From Candidatus Tanganyikabacteria bacterium (GTDB lineage Bacteria; Cyanobacteriota; Sericytochromatia; S15B-MN24; VGJW01): DNA of 64,000 nucleotides. The position numbers were made by a program, and so were the translations under genes. The notes under the pieces were generated by a model. The model saw only the letters and a program-made list of their open reading frames with translations, had not been told where the DNA came from and made no database searches. The DNA lies in contig VGJW01000005.1 of the NCBI GenBank assembly GCA_016867265.1, forward strand, positions 62,001 through 126,000. Reading direction: 5' to 3'. This document shows, one piece after another, positions 15,998 through 26,892 of the stretch (position 1 is its first letter; every line of letters starts with the position of its first letter).

Positions 15998-17932
15998 ATG
16001 GGCTTCCTGCAAAATCTGACCCCCCAGCAGCGTATCGCCTTGCTGGGCGGCGGCGCCGGCTTGGTGCTGCTGTTGGTGGTGGCCATTGCCTTTGCGGTGA
16101 TGTCTGGAGGCAAGAAGGAAGATCCCCAGGCACGGGAGCAGGAGTCGGGCTACGAGGTGGTCTTCAAGTACCTGCAGCCCAAGGAAATGGATGAGGCTGC
16201 GGCTGCACTCAAGGCCCAGAAGATCAGGGAGTTCAAGTTCACGGAGGACGGCACCCTTCTGGTCCAGAAGGACAAGGTCGTCGATGCCCGGGTCGCCCTC
16301 GGCGAGGCGCAGGTTCCCAAGAACCCCAACAACCAGGGACTCGAGATCTTCAACAAGAAGGACTTCATCTCGACGGATTTCGACAAGAAGATCGCTTTCC
16401 TTCGGGCGCTCAACGGCGAGTTGACCCGGCTGGTGCGCAAGGTGCAGGGCGTCGATGACGCCACGGTTCTTGTGAACATGCCTGAAGACACCCTCTTCCA
16501 GCAGGAGAAGAAGGCCATCACGGCGAGCGTCATGGTCAAGATGGAATCCAATCGCCAGTTGACGGCCCAGCAGGTCGAGGGCATCCAGCACATGGTGGCT
16601 TCGGCGGTGCCCGGCCTGCTGACCGATAACGTCACGGTCGTGGACGACCAGGGCAACCTGATCTCGAGCGGTCTCGAGACGAACATCGGGGACAACAACG
16701 AGCGCTTGGTCTCGCGTGCCATCGACCAGCAGATGAAAATCACGCGGTCGATGGAGAGCGAGATCCAGACCAGTTTGCAGTTGTTGCTGGACAAGCTCGT
16801 GGGCGCCGGCAAGTCCGTGGTCCGGGTACGCCTGGAGCTCGACTTCAACAAGCGGCAGGTCCGCAATCGCCTGCTCGCACCGGTCACGGCCAACGGCGAA
16901 CCGATGAGCAGCGCCCGTTCCGTCCAGCGCGAGACGCTCAAGAATGGGGCCCAGGGCGCCGCGCCCGGCACCACGGCCAATCTTCCGAGCTATCCGTTGC
17001 TTCCCGGCAATGTCGCCGGCCAGCCGGGCGTGGTCGGGTCATCGCAGGGCCAGGAAACCTCTCGCGAAAACATTCGGGAGCAGCCGGCATTCAACCAGGA
17101 AGACCAGATCGTCCAGACGGCCTCCGGCAACATCAAGCGCATGAGCATTGCCGTGTTGCTGCCGGAAACGGTGAAGCCCGAGGCCGTGGACAAGTTGCGC
17201 AACGTCATCGCGGCGGCAGCGGGTGCCGATCCGGCCCGTCGGGACCAGGTGACGGTCGAGCGCGTCAAGTTCGACACGACCCTGATGGACCAGCTCAAGG
17301 ATCAACTCAGCAAGAAGGAAGCCGAAGCGAAGGCCGCTGCCAAGAAGAAGGGGGCCGTCGGCTGGAACCTCGTCATCTGGGGTGGCGTCGCCGCCTTCGT
17401 GTTCGCGGCCATCGTCGCGCTGGTCTCCCGCCGCAAGCGGTCCACAGAGAATCCCTTCGATGTCCTGTCCTCGGGGCTCGATGCCGAGGCCTTGCCTGCC
17501 GGCTTCGAGGGGCCCGGCGCCCTCGGCGGCTTTCCGACGCCCGAGCAATTGGGTGCCTTGCCCGGCGGGATGCCCCAGATGGGCGGTTTCGATCAGGACC
17601 AGTCGGCCTACGGTGCCCAGGCGGCCTATGGCGCGCCCCAGCAGCAGGGTTATGGGGCCCAGCAGCAGGCCGCCGGGGAAGGACCCTTCGATTTCGCTTA
17701 CCAGGTCGGCCCCGAGCAGCTTGCCGAGGCACTCGCGACGGAGCGTCCGGCAACGGTGGCGGGCGTTCTGGCCCAGCTTGACCCCTCATTCGCCGAGACG
17801 GTCATCGCCAGCTTGCCGCCAGACATCCAGGGTGACGTCTTCAACCGCATGGGCTCCTCCGGGCCCCTGCCCTCGATGACGCAGCGCATGGTTTCCCAGA
17901 ATCTCAGGCGCAAGCTGGGGGTTCCGGTCTAG
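15998..17932 (+). CDS. fliF: Flagellar MS-ring protein FliF fused to a FliG middle-domain-like C-terminus
   Basis: 644 residues. A first transmembrane helix (about 11-33) is followed by the YscJ/FliF ring-building modules and the FliF C-terminal domain (FNQEDQIVQTASGNIKRMSIAVLLPE). The second transmembrane helix is at about 455-477. After it, instead of only the short FliG-binding tail, come a Gln/Ala/Gly/Tyr-rich linker (about 525-560) and a block at 563-644 that closely matches the FliG middle domain (PFDFAYQVGPEQLAEALATE, VLAQLDPSFAETVIASLPPD, RMVSQNLRRKL). The FliM-binding EHPQR motif of FliG reads ERPAT here, and the torque domain is missing. No separate fliG follows; flhA is next. Confidence 0.93.
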   Translation: MGFLQNLTPQQRIALLGGGAGLVLLLVVAIAFAVMSGGKKEDPQAREQESGYEVVFKYLQPKEMDEAAAALKAQKIREFKFTEDGTLLVQKDKVVDARVALGEAQVPKNPNNQGLEIFNKKDFISTDFDKKIAFLRALNGELTRLVRKVQGVDDATVLVNMPEDTLFQQEKKAITASVMVKMESNRQLTAQQVEGIQHMVASAVPGLLTDNVTVVDDQGNLISSGLETNIGDNNERLVSRAIDQQMKITRSMESEIQTSLQLLLDKLVGAGKSVVRVRLELDFNKRQVRNRLLAPVTANGEPMSSARSVQRETLKNGAQGAAPGTTANLPSYPLLPGNVAGQPGVVGSSQGQETSRENIREQPAFNQEDQIVQTASGNIKRMSIAVLLPETVKPEAVDKLRNVIAAAAGADPARRDQVTVERVKFDTTLMDQLKDQLSKKEAEAKAAAKKKGAVGWNLVIWGGVAAFVFAAIVALVSRRKRSTENPFDVLSSGLDAEALPAGFEGPGALGGFPTPEQLGALPGGMPQMGGFDQDQSAYGAQAAYGAPQQQGYGAQQQAAGEGPFDFAYQVGPEQLAEALATERPATVAGVLAQLDPSFAETVIASLPPDIQGDVFNRMGSSGPLPSMTQRMVSQNLRRKLGVPV

Positions 17933-17946
17933 CGGCCGGCTGACGC

Positions 17947-20052
17947 ATGCCGCAGCGCAAGGGGCTGATCCCCGATCTGATCCTGGCCGGGATCGTCATC
18001 CTGGTCTTGGCGATCCTGGTGATTCCGCTTCCTCTGTGGATGCTGGATCTGCTGCTGGTCATCAACCTGGTCGCGGCCCTCGTCATCGTCTTCGTCTCGT
18101 TGTACCTGGTCAGGCCGCTCGAATTCGCCAGCTTCCCGTCGTTGCTGCTGATCATGGCCCTGTACCGACTGGCCTTGTCGGTGGCCACATCCCGGTCGAT
18201 CCTGAGCCATGCCGAAGCCGGAAAGGTCATCGAGACCTTCGCCAACTTCGTCGTGGGTGGCAACTTCATCGTGGGTTTCATCCTGTTCGCGATCCTGATC
18301 ATCGTGAACTTCATCGTCATCACGGAAGGCGCAAAGCGCGTCGCCGAGGTCGCGGCCCGCTTCACTCTGGACGCCATGCCCGGCAAGCAGATGTCGATCG
18401 ATGCAGATCTTGCGGCAGGCCTGATTGATGCCGAGGGCGCCAAGAAGCGCAGGACCGACCTCGAGCGGGAGGCCAACTTCTTCGGTGCGATGGACGGCGC
18501 CAACAAGTTCGTCCGGGGCGATGCCATCGCGGCCATCATCCTGATCTTCGTCAACATCATCGGCGGCATCCTGATCGGCATCCTGCAGAAGGACATGGAG
18601 GTCGAGCAAGCGCTCAAGATCTATTCCTTGCTGACCATCGGCGATGGCCTCGTCGGCCTGATCCCGGGCCTGCTGATCTCGATCTCGGCGGGTTTCGTGA
18701 CGACCCGCGCCGCGTCGGACTTCAACCTGGCGACCGACCTGAAGAACCAGTTGTTTACCAGCCCCAAGGTCCTCGGCATCGTGGGCTTCGTCATCGTCAT
18801 GATGGGTTTCATCCCGGGCTTCCCGACGATTCTGATGCTGCTGCTGGGCCTCGCGATCCTCTTCGCGGCCTTCGTGGCCTACAGGGGTGGCTTGCTGGGG
18901 GCAGCGCCCGCATCCCAAGTCGGCGATGCCGCGCCGATGGGAGACGAGTTCGACGATTACCAACCGGAGTCCGACGAGGATCTGAAGAATCCCGAGAACG
19001 TCATGAAGATGCTCGGGGTGCCGCCGCTCACGCTCGAGCTTGGCCTGGATCTGGTGCCGCTCGTGGATCCCGGCTTGGGCGGCGAACTGATGGACCGTGT
19101 CGTACCCATGCGCGTGGCGATTGCTCTGGACCTTGGCTTCGTCATGCCCGGCATCCAGTTCAAGGACAACCTCAACCTGCGGCCCAATGCCTACCAGATC
19201 CTGGTCAAGGGCAATACGGTCGCCAGTGGCGAACTGCTCGTAGGCTACATGCTCGCCATCCAGCTCAACACGACGGACCTGTCTCAGGAGCTGGTCGGCT
19301 TCCCGACCAGCGACCCTGCCGGCAATCGCCCTGCCGTATGGGTGGCTGGTGCCGAGGCTCAGCGTGCCGCGCAACTGGGGTACCTGATCCAGGACCCGAC
19401 CAACGTGCTGACGGCCCACCTCGAGGAGGTGGTCCGCACCCACGCCCACGAGATTCTCAGCCGCGAAGAGGTCAAGATGATGCTCAACCGGCTGCAGGAG
19501 CGGGCGCCCATCACGGTCAAGGAGCTGGTGCCCGAGGTGCTCGCACTGGGCGAGGTGCAGCGTGTGCTGCAAGCCCTGCTGCGCGAGCGGGTCAGCATCC
19601 GCGATCTGGCGACCATCGCCGAGAAGCTGGCGGACTTCGGCAAGATGACCAAGGATGTCTTCACGTTGACCGAGCTGGTCCGGCAGCAGCTGTCTCGGAA
19701 TATCTGCGGCTCGGTGGCCGACGAGGAGGGCCGGATCGACGTGATCACGCTGGACCCTGCCGTGGAGGGGGCGATCCAGCAGGCCATCCAGCCGGGGCCT
19801 CAGGGGCCGACCTTGGCGCTCAACCCGCAAATTGCCCAACTCATGCTGGCGCGCCTGGCCGGCGTCGTGAACGAGGCACTCGCGCGGGGGCAGAATCCGG
19901 CGGTGCTGGTCAGCCCGATTGTGCGGCCCCACGTCAAGAATCTGGTCGATCGCAACTTCCCGAACCTCTCGGTGCTGTCCTACTCGGAAATCAACGCCAA
20001 GTTCAAGGTCCAGGCCATCGGAGCCGTATCGATTGCGGTCGGGGCAGCCTGA
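17947..20052 (+). CDS. flhA: Flagellar export apparatus protein FlhA
   Basis: 701 residues, full length. The N-terminal half has about eight transmembrane helices and the FHIPEP region (FTLDAMPGKQMSIDADLAAG, then RREANFFGAMDGANKFVRGD-like sequence) at about residues 139-200. The C-terminal cytoplasmic domain (about 340-701), which docks chaperones and substrates, is complete. FlhA forms the proton-driven export gate ring inside the MS ring. It follows fliF by 14 bases and ends the plus-strand flagellar run. Confidence 0.97.
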   Translation: MPQRKGLIPDLILAGIVILVLAILVIPLPLWMLDLLLVINLVAALVIVFVSLYLVRPLEFASFPSLLLIMALYRLALSVATSRSILSHAEAGKVIETFANFVVGGNFIVGFILFAILIIVNFIVITEGAKRVAEVAARFTLDAMPGKQMSIDADLAAGLIDAEGAKKRRTDLEREANFFGAMDGANKFVRGDAIAAIILIFVNIIGGILIGILQKDMEVEQALKIYSLLTIGDGLVGLIPGLLISISAGFVTTRAASDFNLATDLKNQLFTSPKVLGIVGFVIVMMGFIPGFPTILMLLLGLAILFAAFVAYRGGLLGAAPASQVGDAAPMGDEFDDYQPESDEDLKNPENVMKMLGVPPLTLELGLDLVPLVDPGLGGELMDRVVPMRVAIALDLGFVMPGIQFKDNLNLRPNAYQILVKGNTVASGELLVGYMLAIQLNTTDLSQELVGFPTSDPAGNRPAVWVAGAEAQRAAQLGYLIQDPTNVLTAHLEEVVRTHAHEILSREEVKMMLNRLQERAPITVKELVPEVLALGEVQRVLQALLRERVSIRDLATIAEKLADFGKMTKDVFTLTELVRQQLSRNICGSVADEEGRIDVITLDPAVEGAIQQAIQPGPQGPTLALNPQIAQLMLARLAGVVNEALARGQNPAVLVSPIVRPHVKNLVDRNFPNLSVLSYSEINAKFKVQAIGAVSIAVGAA

Positions 20053-20142
20053 CCCGGTCGGTCTGCGCGAAGGATCCCCTCGTGTCGCGCACCCGTCGGT
20101 CTCGACGGCCAGCGGAGTGCCGGCGACGAAGCCAATCGGCCC

Positions 20143-20187
20143 TCCCCTGCCCCGGGCAGGGGAAGGCCGGCCCGGATCAGCCGGCCT
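20143..20187. terminator. Tandem hairpins between convergent flhA and pucR-like genes
   Basis: Two adjacent inverted repeats: TCCCCTGCCC at 20143-20152 with its complement at 20154-20163, and AGGCCGGC at 20164-20171 with its complement at 20180-20187. The second overlaps the last codons of the convergent regulator gene. Neither has a T-run, but the position suggests a shared bidirectional terminator. The rest of 20053-20142 shows nothing else recognisable. Confidence 0.5.
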
Positions 20188-21817
20188 GAGCGTCCAGAAT
20201 TTGCTGCATCTTCAGGCCGATATGCAGCATCAGGCGGGTTTCTGCCGTGTCGAGGTCGACCTGGGTGATGTCGCGGATGCGTTCCAGGCGATACTTCAGC
20301 GTGTTCCTGTGAATGAACAGGCGCTCGCTGGTCTCAGTCAGGTTTCCGTTGCAGTCCAGGAAGGCACCGAGCGTCTTGACCAACTCCTTGTCGGCCTGCT
20401 GGTCGTAGGCCATCAGGCGGCTCAGTGCCTCGCACAGGAACGCTCCCGGGCTGCGATCGGCGGCGAACTGGTAGAGCATCCGGTAGACCCCCATGTCGTC
20501 GAAGCAATGGACCTGGCCGGCCCCGTGCAAGGTGCGGCCGATCCTGAGGGCCTGTACGGCTTCCTGATGCTGACGCCCAAGGGCAAGCAGGTCCCCCGGT
20601 GCCAGGCCGACGCCGACGGAAACGGTGTCGCCCTGGGCGCCCAAGCGATCGCGGATCGTCAGGGCCAGCCGACGCATCTGGTCGATGCCCGGGGGATCGG
20701 CCGTGACCGGCACGAGAATGCTGGCACCGTAGGTCTGCGGCACGATGATGCACTGCCTGAAGGACAGGATGGCCGCGAGCGTGGTCTGCAATTTCTGACG
20801 CAGGGCCTCGGCCTGCGGCAGGGGCAAGCTTCGATCGAAGGCCACGGCCATCGGCCAGTAGCGTTGTGCCAGCGGCATGCCCAGCCAGTGTGCCCGGCGT
20901 TGCACCTCGCCCCGGGAGAAGGCACCCGGTCGCTGCAGCAGGTCGAGGAAGAAGTGCCCGCGGGGGTCGCTCTCCTCGGGCAGTTGGGCGGCCACGATGG
21001 CGAGGGCGGCACAAGCGCCCCCGATGCGTGCAAGATGGATCTCATCCCGTCTCTGGGGCGCGCCCAGCACCATCAAGGTCGCGATCCAGCGCTCGCCCTT
21101 CATGACGGGCCACAAGGTCCGTGTGCCACCCGGGGCCTGGATCTCGATGGGCTGGCGGCCTTCGCGGAAGGCCGGCCATTCGAGATGGTGCTGGATGGCC
21201 GTGATCAGGTCGTCCGGACTGCCATCTTCCTCTTCGTCGACACCGTGGCTCGCCACATCGCCTGCCACGGCCAAGCGGTTGAAGCGCGTGTCCTCCAGAA
21301 GCAGCGGCCGACCAAGCTCGGCCGCCAGGTCCTCGAGCATCCGGGCGGGCGTGGCGCCGCCGATGGCTTGGCGAATCCATTCCTGCTGGCGGGCCATGCA
21401 CTGGGCCAGCAGCCACGGTCGGCCTGATGCTTGCTGGCGTTGCAGTTGCCGTGCCAGGCTGGCCGACTCCCCGTCGTGGCGCAGCAGGGGCAGGCCGTGG
21501 TCCCGGGCGCGGGCGACGAGGGCTTCGGGGACTTCACCGCTGCCGCAAGCCAGCAGACCTGCAGCCCGAGCAGCGGCCAGTCCGTCAATCCATGTCGGTG
21601 CGACCCCGGCCAGGAAGGCCAGACAGGTCAGGACCAATTCGCCTCCTTGCAGCCATTTCGCCGGCTCTTCTGCTTCCAGCACGAGGACTTGGGCAATTTC
21701 GGACGGCGACGGTAGTTGACCGAACAGGATCTCTGCTTGGGCGAGAGGATCCTGCAGGCCTTGGGGAGGTGGGGAACCGGTGGCAGCCGAGTTCGGGGAC
21801 AGGAAACTGATGTTCAT
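20177..21817 (-). CDS. PucR/CdaR-family transcriptional regulator
   Basis: 546 residues from the ATG at 21817, which has a perfect GGAGG; longer in-frame starts upstream would read through the promoter. The N-terminus has the PucR domain pattern (EAEEPAKWLQGGELVLT, about residues 35-60). A GGDEF-like CdaR middle region follows (about 270-430), and the C-terminal HTH_30 domain (GNLTETSERLFIHRNTLKYRLERI) binds DNA. Such regulators respond to purines, sugars or amino acids; the ligand cannot be told here. The neighbours (flhA, clpB) give no target, and an inverted repeat in its own promoter suggests autoregulation. Confidence 0.9.
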   Translation of the reverse strand: MNISFLSPNSAATGSPPPQGLQDPLAQAEILFGQLPSPSEIAQVLVLEAEEPAKWLQGGELVLTCLAFLAGVAPTWIDGLAAARAAGLLACGSGEVPEALVARARDHGLPLLRHDGESASLARQLQRQQASGRPWLLAQCMARQQEWIRQAIGGATPARMLEDLAAELGRPLLLEDTRFNRLAVAGDVASHGVDEEEDGSPDDLITAIQHHLEWPAFREGRQPIEIQAPGGTRTLWPVMKGERWIATLMVLGAPQRRDEIHLARIGGACAALAIVAAQLPEESDPRGHFFLDLLQRPGAFSRGEVQRRAHWLGMPLAQRYWPMAVAFDRSLPLPQAEALRQKLQTTLAAILSFRQCIIVPQTYGASILVPVTADPPGIDQMRRLALTIRDRLGAQGDTVSVGVGLAPGDLLALGRQHQEAVQALRIGRTLHGAGQVHCFDDMGVYRMLYQFAADRSPGAFLCEALSRLMAYDQQADKELVKTLGAFLDCNGNLTETSERLFIHRNTLKYRLERIRDITQVDLDTAETRLMLHIGLKMQQILDAQAG

Positions 21818-21835
21818 GGACGACCTCCAAGGAGG

Positions 21836-21864
21836 TTTGTAACATTTATTTACAATGAGATCAA
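21836..21864 (-). promoter_or_regulatory. Promoter and inverted-repeat operator of the PucR-type gene
   Basis: On the minus strand, TTGATC (21864-21859) and TACAAA (21841-21836) are separated by exactly 17 bases. Overlapping the -10 is a perfect dyad, TTGTAA-N7-TTACAA, at 21837-21855. Right after it, ACCTCC-AA-GGAGGT-type sequence around 21823-21836 makes the ribosome site part of a second short palindrome. Confidence 0.55.
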
Positions 21865-21872
21865 GCACATGG

Positions 21873-21894
21873 GATGGCATGGGGCGATGGCATG
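21873..21894. repeat. Pair of 9-bp direct repeats between pucR-like gene and clpB
   Basis: GATGGCATG occurs at 21873-21881 and 21886-21894, a 13-base period, with a related CATGGGATGG just before. They may be regulator half-sites; no function is known. Confidence 0.35.
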
Positions 21895-21986
21895 AAATCC
21901 TTGTCCTGACTGGCTCTTGCGATAGTGATTGGCGTGGTTTGCGGATTCCCGGGGTTGCGCTCTCCACACATTGGTTGTGCGGTGAC

Positions 21987-22014
21987 TTGACAATGACTGA
22001 CTAAGGTTGATGAT
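21987..22014 (+). promoter_or_regulatory. Candidate clpB promoter
   Basis: A perfect -35 TTGACA at 21987-21992 is followed 16 bases later by GATGAT (22009-22014), a weak -10. No CIRCE element is present here, unlike at groES, so clpB seems to be under different control from groESL. Confidence 0.4.
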
Positions 22015-22040
22015 GGTTCCGTGAGGGAGGCAGGACCCCG

Positions 22041-24662
<2,622 letters not shown>

Positions 24663-24666
24663 GCAA

Positions 24667-25110
24667 TCAGGCCGTGGGCAGAAGGTCCGCCAAGGCGGCG
24701 AGGCCCAGCCTGTAGCTGGTCAGTCCGAGGCCCGTGATGACGCCACGGCACGCGGCAGCCGTCACCAGGACCTGTCGGCCGGGTTCACGCGCGTGGACAT
24801 TCGACAGGTGGACCTCGATGACAGGCAAGGCAACGGCCGCCACGGCGTCCCGCAAGGACCAGGACCCGTGCGCCAGTCCCCCGGGATTCAGGACGATTCC
24901 TGCGTGCCCCTCGGCCTGGGCATCGTGCAGCCAGTCGATGAGTTGCCCCTCGTGGTTGCTCTGGCGGCTCGTCACCTCGAGGCCCAGGTCAAGGCCCCAT
25001 GTCCGCAGGCGTGCGTCCAGCTCTGCCAGCGTCTGATGGCCATAGATGCCGGGTTCGCGCTGACCCAGCAGGTTCAGGTTCGGGCCGTGCAACACCAGCA
25101 CAGGGGTCAT
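24667..25110 (-). CDS. aroQ: Type II 3-dehydroquinate dehydratase
   Basis: 147 residues. It converts 3-dehydroquinate to 3-dehydroshikimate in the shikimate pathway. Motifs: LVLHGPNLNLLGQREPGIYG with the catalytic Tyr, SNHEGQLIDWLHDA, VLNPGGLAHGSWSLRDA and IEVHLSNVHARE with the catalytic His. The usual NPGAYTHTS reads NPGGLAHGS, a mild change in the substrate loop. It overlaps aroC by 4 bases, so the two pathway genes are co-translated. Confidence 0.95.
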   Translation of the reverse strand: MTPVLVLHGPNLNLLGQREPGIYGHQTLAELDARLRTWGLDLGLEVTSRQSNHEGQLIDWLHDAQAEGHAGIVLNPGGLAHGSWSLRDAVAAVALPVIEVHLSNVHAREPGRQVLVTAAACRGVITGLGLTSYRLGLAALADLLPTA

Positions 25111-26303
25111 CGCGGGTCCTCCGTCGGGTGGGCCAGTCGTCGGGTGGCCTCGAGGTGGGCAAGGACTTCGTTGAGGCTGTCGCCTCCGGTTTTCTCGAGC
25201 AGGGCGTCCGCCAGGACGAAGGCAACCATGGCTTCGGCCACGACGCCTGCGGCCGGCACGGCGCAGACATCGGCGCGCTCGAAATGCGCCGGCGCCGGTT
25301 CGCCGTCGGGCCAGCGCGCGCCCTGCAGGGGGCGCCGCAGGGTCGAGATGGGCTTCATGGCGCCCCGCACGACCAAGGGTTGACCGTTGGTCATGCCGCC
25401 TTCCAGACCTCCGGCACGGTTGGTGACGCGGTCGAAGCCCGTGGCGAACTCGTCATGCACGGTGCTGCCGGGCCGCTGGGCCGCGTCGAAGGCATCACCG
25501 AACGAGACGCCTTTGACGGCCTGGATGCTCATCACGGCCTGAGCGAGGCGCCCGTCGAGGCGGCGGTCCCACTGGACGTGGCTGCCAAGGCCGACGGGCA
25601 GCCCCGTCACGATGACCTCGAAGACGCCCCCGAGGCTGTCCCCGGCTTTGCCCGCCGCATCGATGGCCGCAACCATGGCCGCGGAGGCCTCCGCGTCGGC
25701 GCAACGCACCGGCGAGGCTTCTGCCGCGTCCCGCAGGTGCGGGAGGACGTCTGTCCGGCTGTCCAGCCACGCCAGGTCAGCCGTCACCGGGCCGATGGTG
25801 CGCACGTGTGAGGTCAGCCGGATGCCCGCGGCCTCGAGCAAGGGCATCAGGATGCCTGCGGCAGCGACGCGCGCAACGGTCTCGCGTGCGCTGGCCCGCT
25901 CGAGCACGTCCCGGACATCTTCGAGGCCATATTTCACGACACCGGGGTAGTCGGCGTGGCCGGGACGCAGCCGCGTGATGCGTCCTAAATGTTCAGCTTC
26001 CTGACCGGAAGTCCGTGGCGGTTCGTGCGGGTCCATGACCTCGTTCCAGCGGGCGTGGTCGAGGTTGGGGATGGCGATGGCGACGGGCCCACCCGTTGTG
26101 CGGCCGTGCCGGATACCGCCCTGAATCTCGGGCCTGTCCTGCTCGATGCGCTGGCGGCCGCTGCGGCCGTGTCCGACCTGGCGTCGCCGCATGTGGGCCT
26201 GCAACCGGTCAGGATCGTAGGGAAGTCCGGCGGGAACGCCCTCAAGCAGGGCCAATTGCCAGGGTCCGTGGGACTCACCGGCCGTCAGCAATCGCAGGGG
26301 CAT
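25107..26303 (-). CDS. aroC: Chorismate synthase
   Basis: 398 residues. It makes chorismate from EPSP using reduced FMN, the last step of the shikimate pathway. Signatures: LTAGESHGPWQLALLEGVPAG at the N-terminus, RPGHADYPGVVKY, and RASARETVARVAAA in the flavin site, all intact. Its ATG is at 26303; the 116 bases to the divergent RsbW-like gene presumably contain both promoters, but I see no strong match. Confidence 0.97.
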   Translation of the reverse strand: MPLRLLTAGESHGPWQLALLEGVPAGLPYDPDRLQAHMRRRQVGHGRSGRQRIEQDRPEIQGGIRHGRTTGGPVAIAIPNLDHARWNEVMDPHEPPRTSGQEAEHLGRITRLRPGHADYPGVVKYGLEDVRDVLERASARETVARVAAAGILMPLLEAAGIRLTSHVRTIGPVTADLAWLDSRTDVLPHLRDAAEASPVRCADAEASAAMVAAIDAAGKAGDSLGGVFEVIVTGLPVGLGSHVQWDRRLDGRLAQAVMSIQAVKGVSFGDAFDAAQRPGSTVHDEFATGFDRVTNRAGGLEGGMTNGQPLVVRGAMKPISTLRRPLQGARWPDGEPAPAHFERADVCAVPAAGVVAEAMVAFVLADALLEKTGGDSLNEVLAHLEATRRLAHPTEDPR

Positions 26304-26419
26304 GGCTTCATGCTACACGTTGCCGGGAGGCTTCCCGGAGAAGGCCGGATAGGTTGCCACATGGCCGGGGTATGGACCCTCCGGGTATCGACCACGATGA
26401 CCGGAAACACACCTTTACG

Positions 26420-26836
26420 ATGCCAGCCCTCCACTTCCTGAGTGACATGGACCGGGTCGATGTCGTCCGGGCATTCGTCGAGGACACGGCCTCGGGGCTC
26501 GTCCTGACAAAGGACGAGCGCTACCACCTCGAGCTGGCCGTGCTGGAAGCCGTCATGAACGTCATGATTCACGCCTATCGCTCCGAGGCCGGCCATCCGA
26601 TCCGAGTCGTGATCGAGGTCGATGGCGAGGGCTATCTCCAGGTCGAGGTGCGGGACAAGGGCGTGTTCTTCAACATTCTCGACCTGCCCGCGCCCGACCT
26701 CCAGCGGCATATCGAGATTCAGAAGCGGGGTGGCCTCGGGGTGCACCTGATGCGTAACCTGATGGACGAGGTGGCCGTGTTGCAGGATGGCGACGAGAAC
26801 GTCCTGCGGATGCGCAAGCGGCTCGCCATCGCCTGA
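26420..26836 (+). CDS. RsbW/SpoIIAB-like anti-sigma factor kinase (HATPase_c_2)
   Basis: 138 residues from ATG 26420; an in-frame ATG at 26372 would add 16 residues and cannot be excluded. GHKL ATPase signatures are present: N box HLELAVLEAVMNVMIHAY, G1 region EVRDKGVFF and G2 RGGLGVHLMRNL. Proteins of this size usually bind a sigma factor or phosphorylate an STAS antagonist. Neither an STAS protein nor a PP2C phosphatase is encoded nearby, so it is an orphan in this window. The following genes encode exported proteins. Confidence 0.85.
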   Translation: MPALHFLSDMDRVDVVRAFVEDTASGLVLTKDERYHLELAVLEAVMNVMIHAYRSEAGHPIRVVIEVDGEGYLQVEVRDKGVFFNILDLPAPDLQRHIEIQKRGGLGVHLMRNLMDEVAVLQDGDENVLRMRKRLAIA

Positions 26837-26892
26837 ATGGCGCCGAAACCCGGCCGCATGCCGGGTACGATGATGGCGGGGAGTCTCGGGAC

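Noticed and set aside
17929-19932. Minus-strand frame of 667 codons opposite flhA
   Set aside because: FlhA is complete and conserved on the plus strand; the antisense product is low-complexity His/Gln/Asp.
8000-20052. Sigma-28 promoters (TAAA-N15-GCCGATAA) at the flagellar units
   Set aside because: No clear match upstream of 8060 or 15211; the genes here are of the early/middle class, which often lack them.
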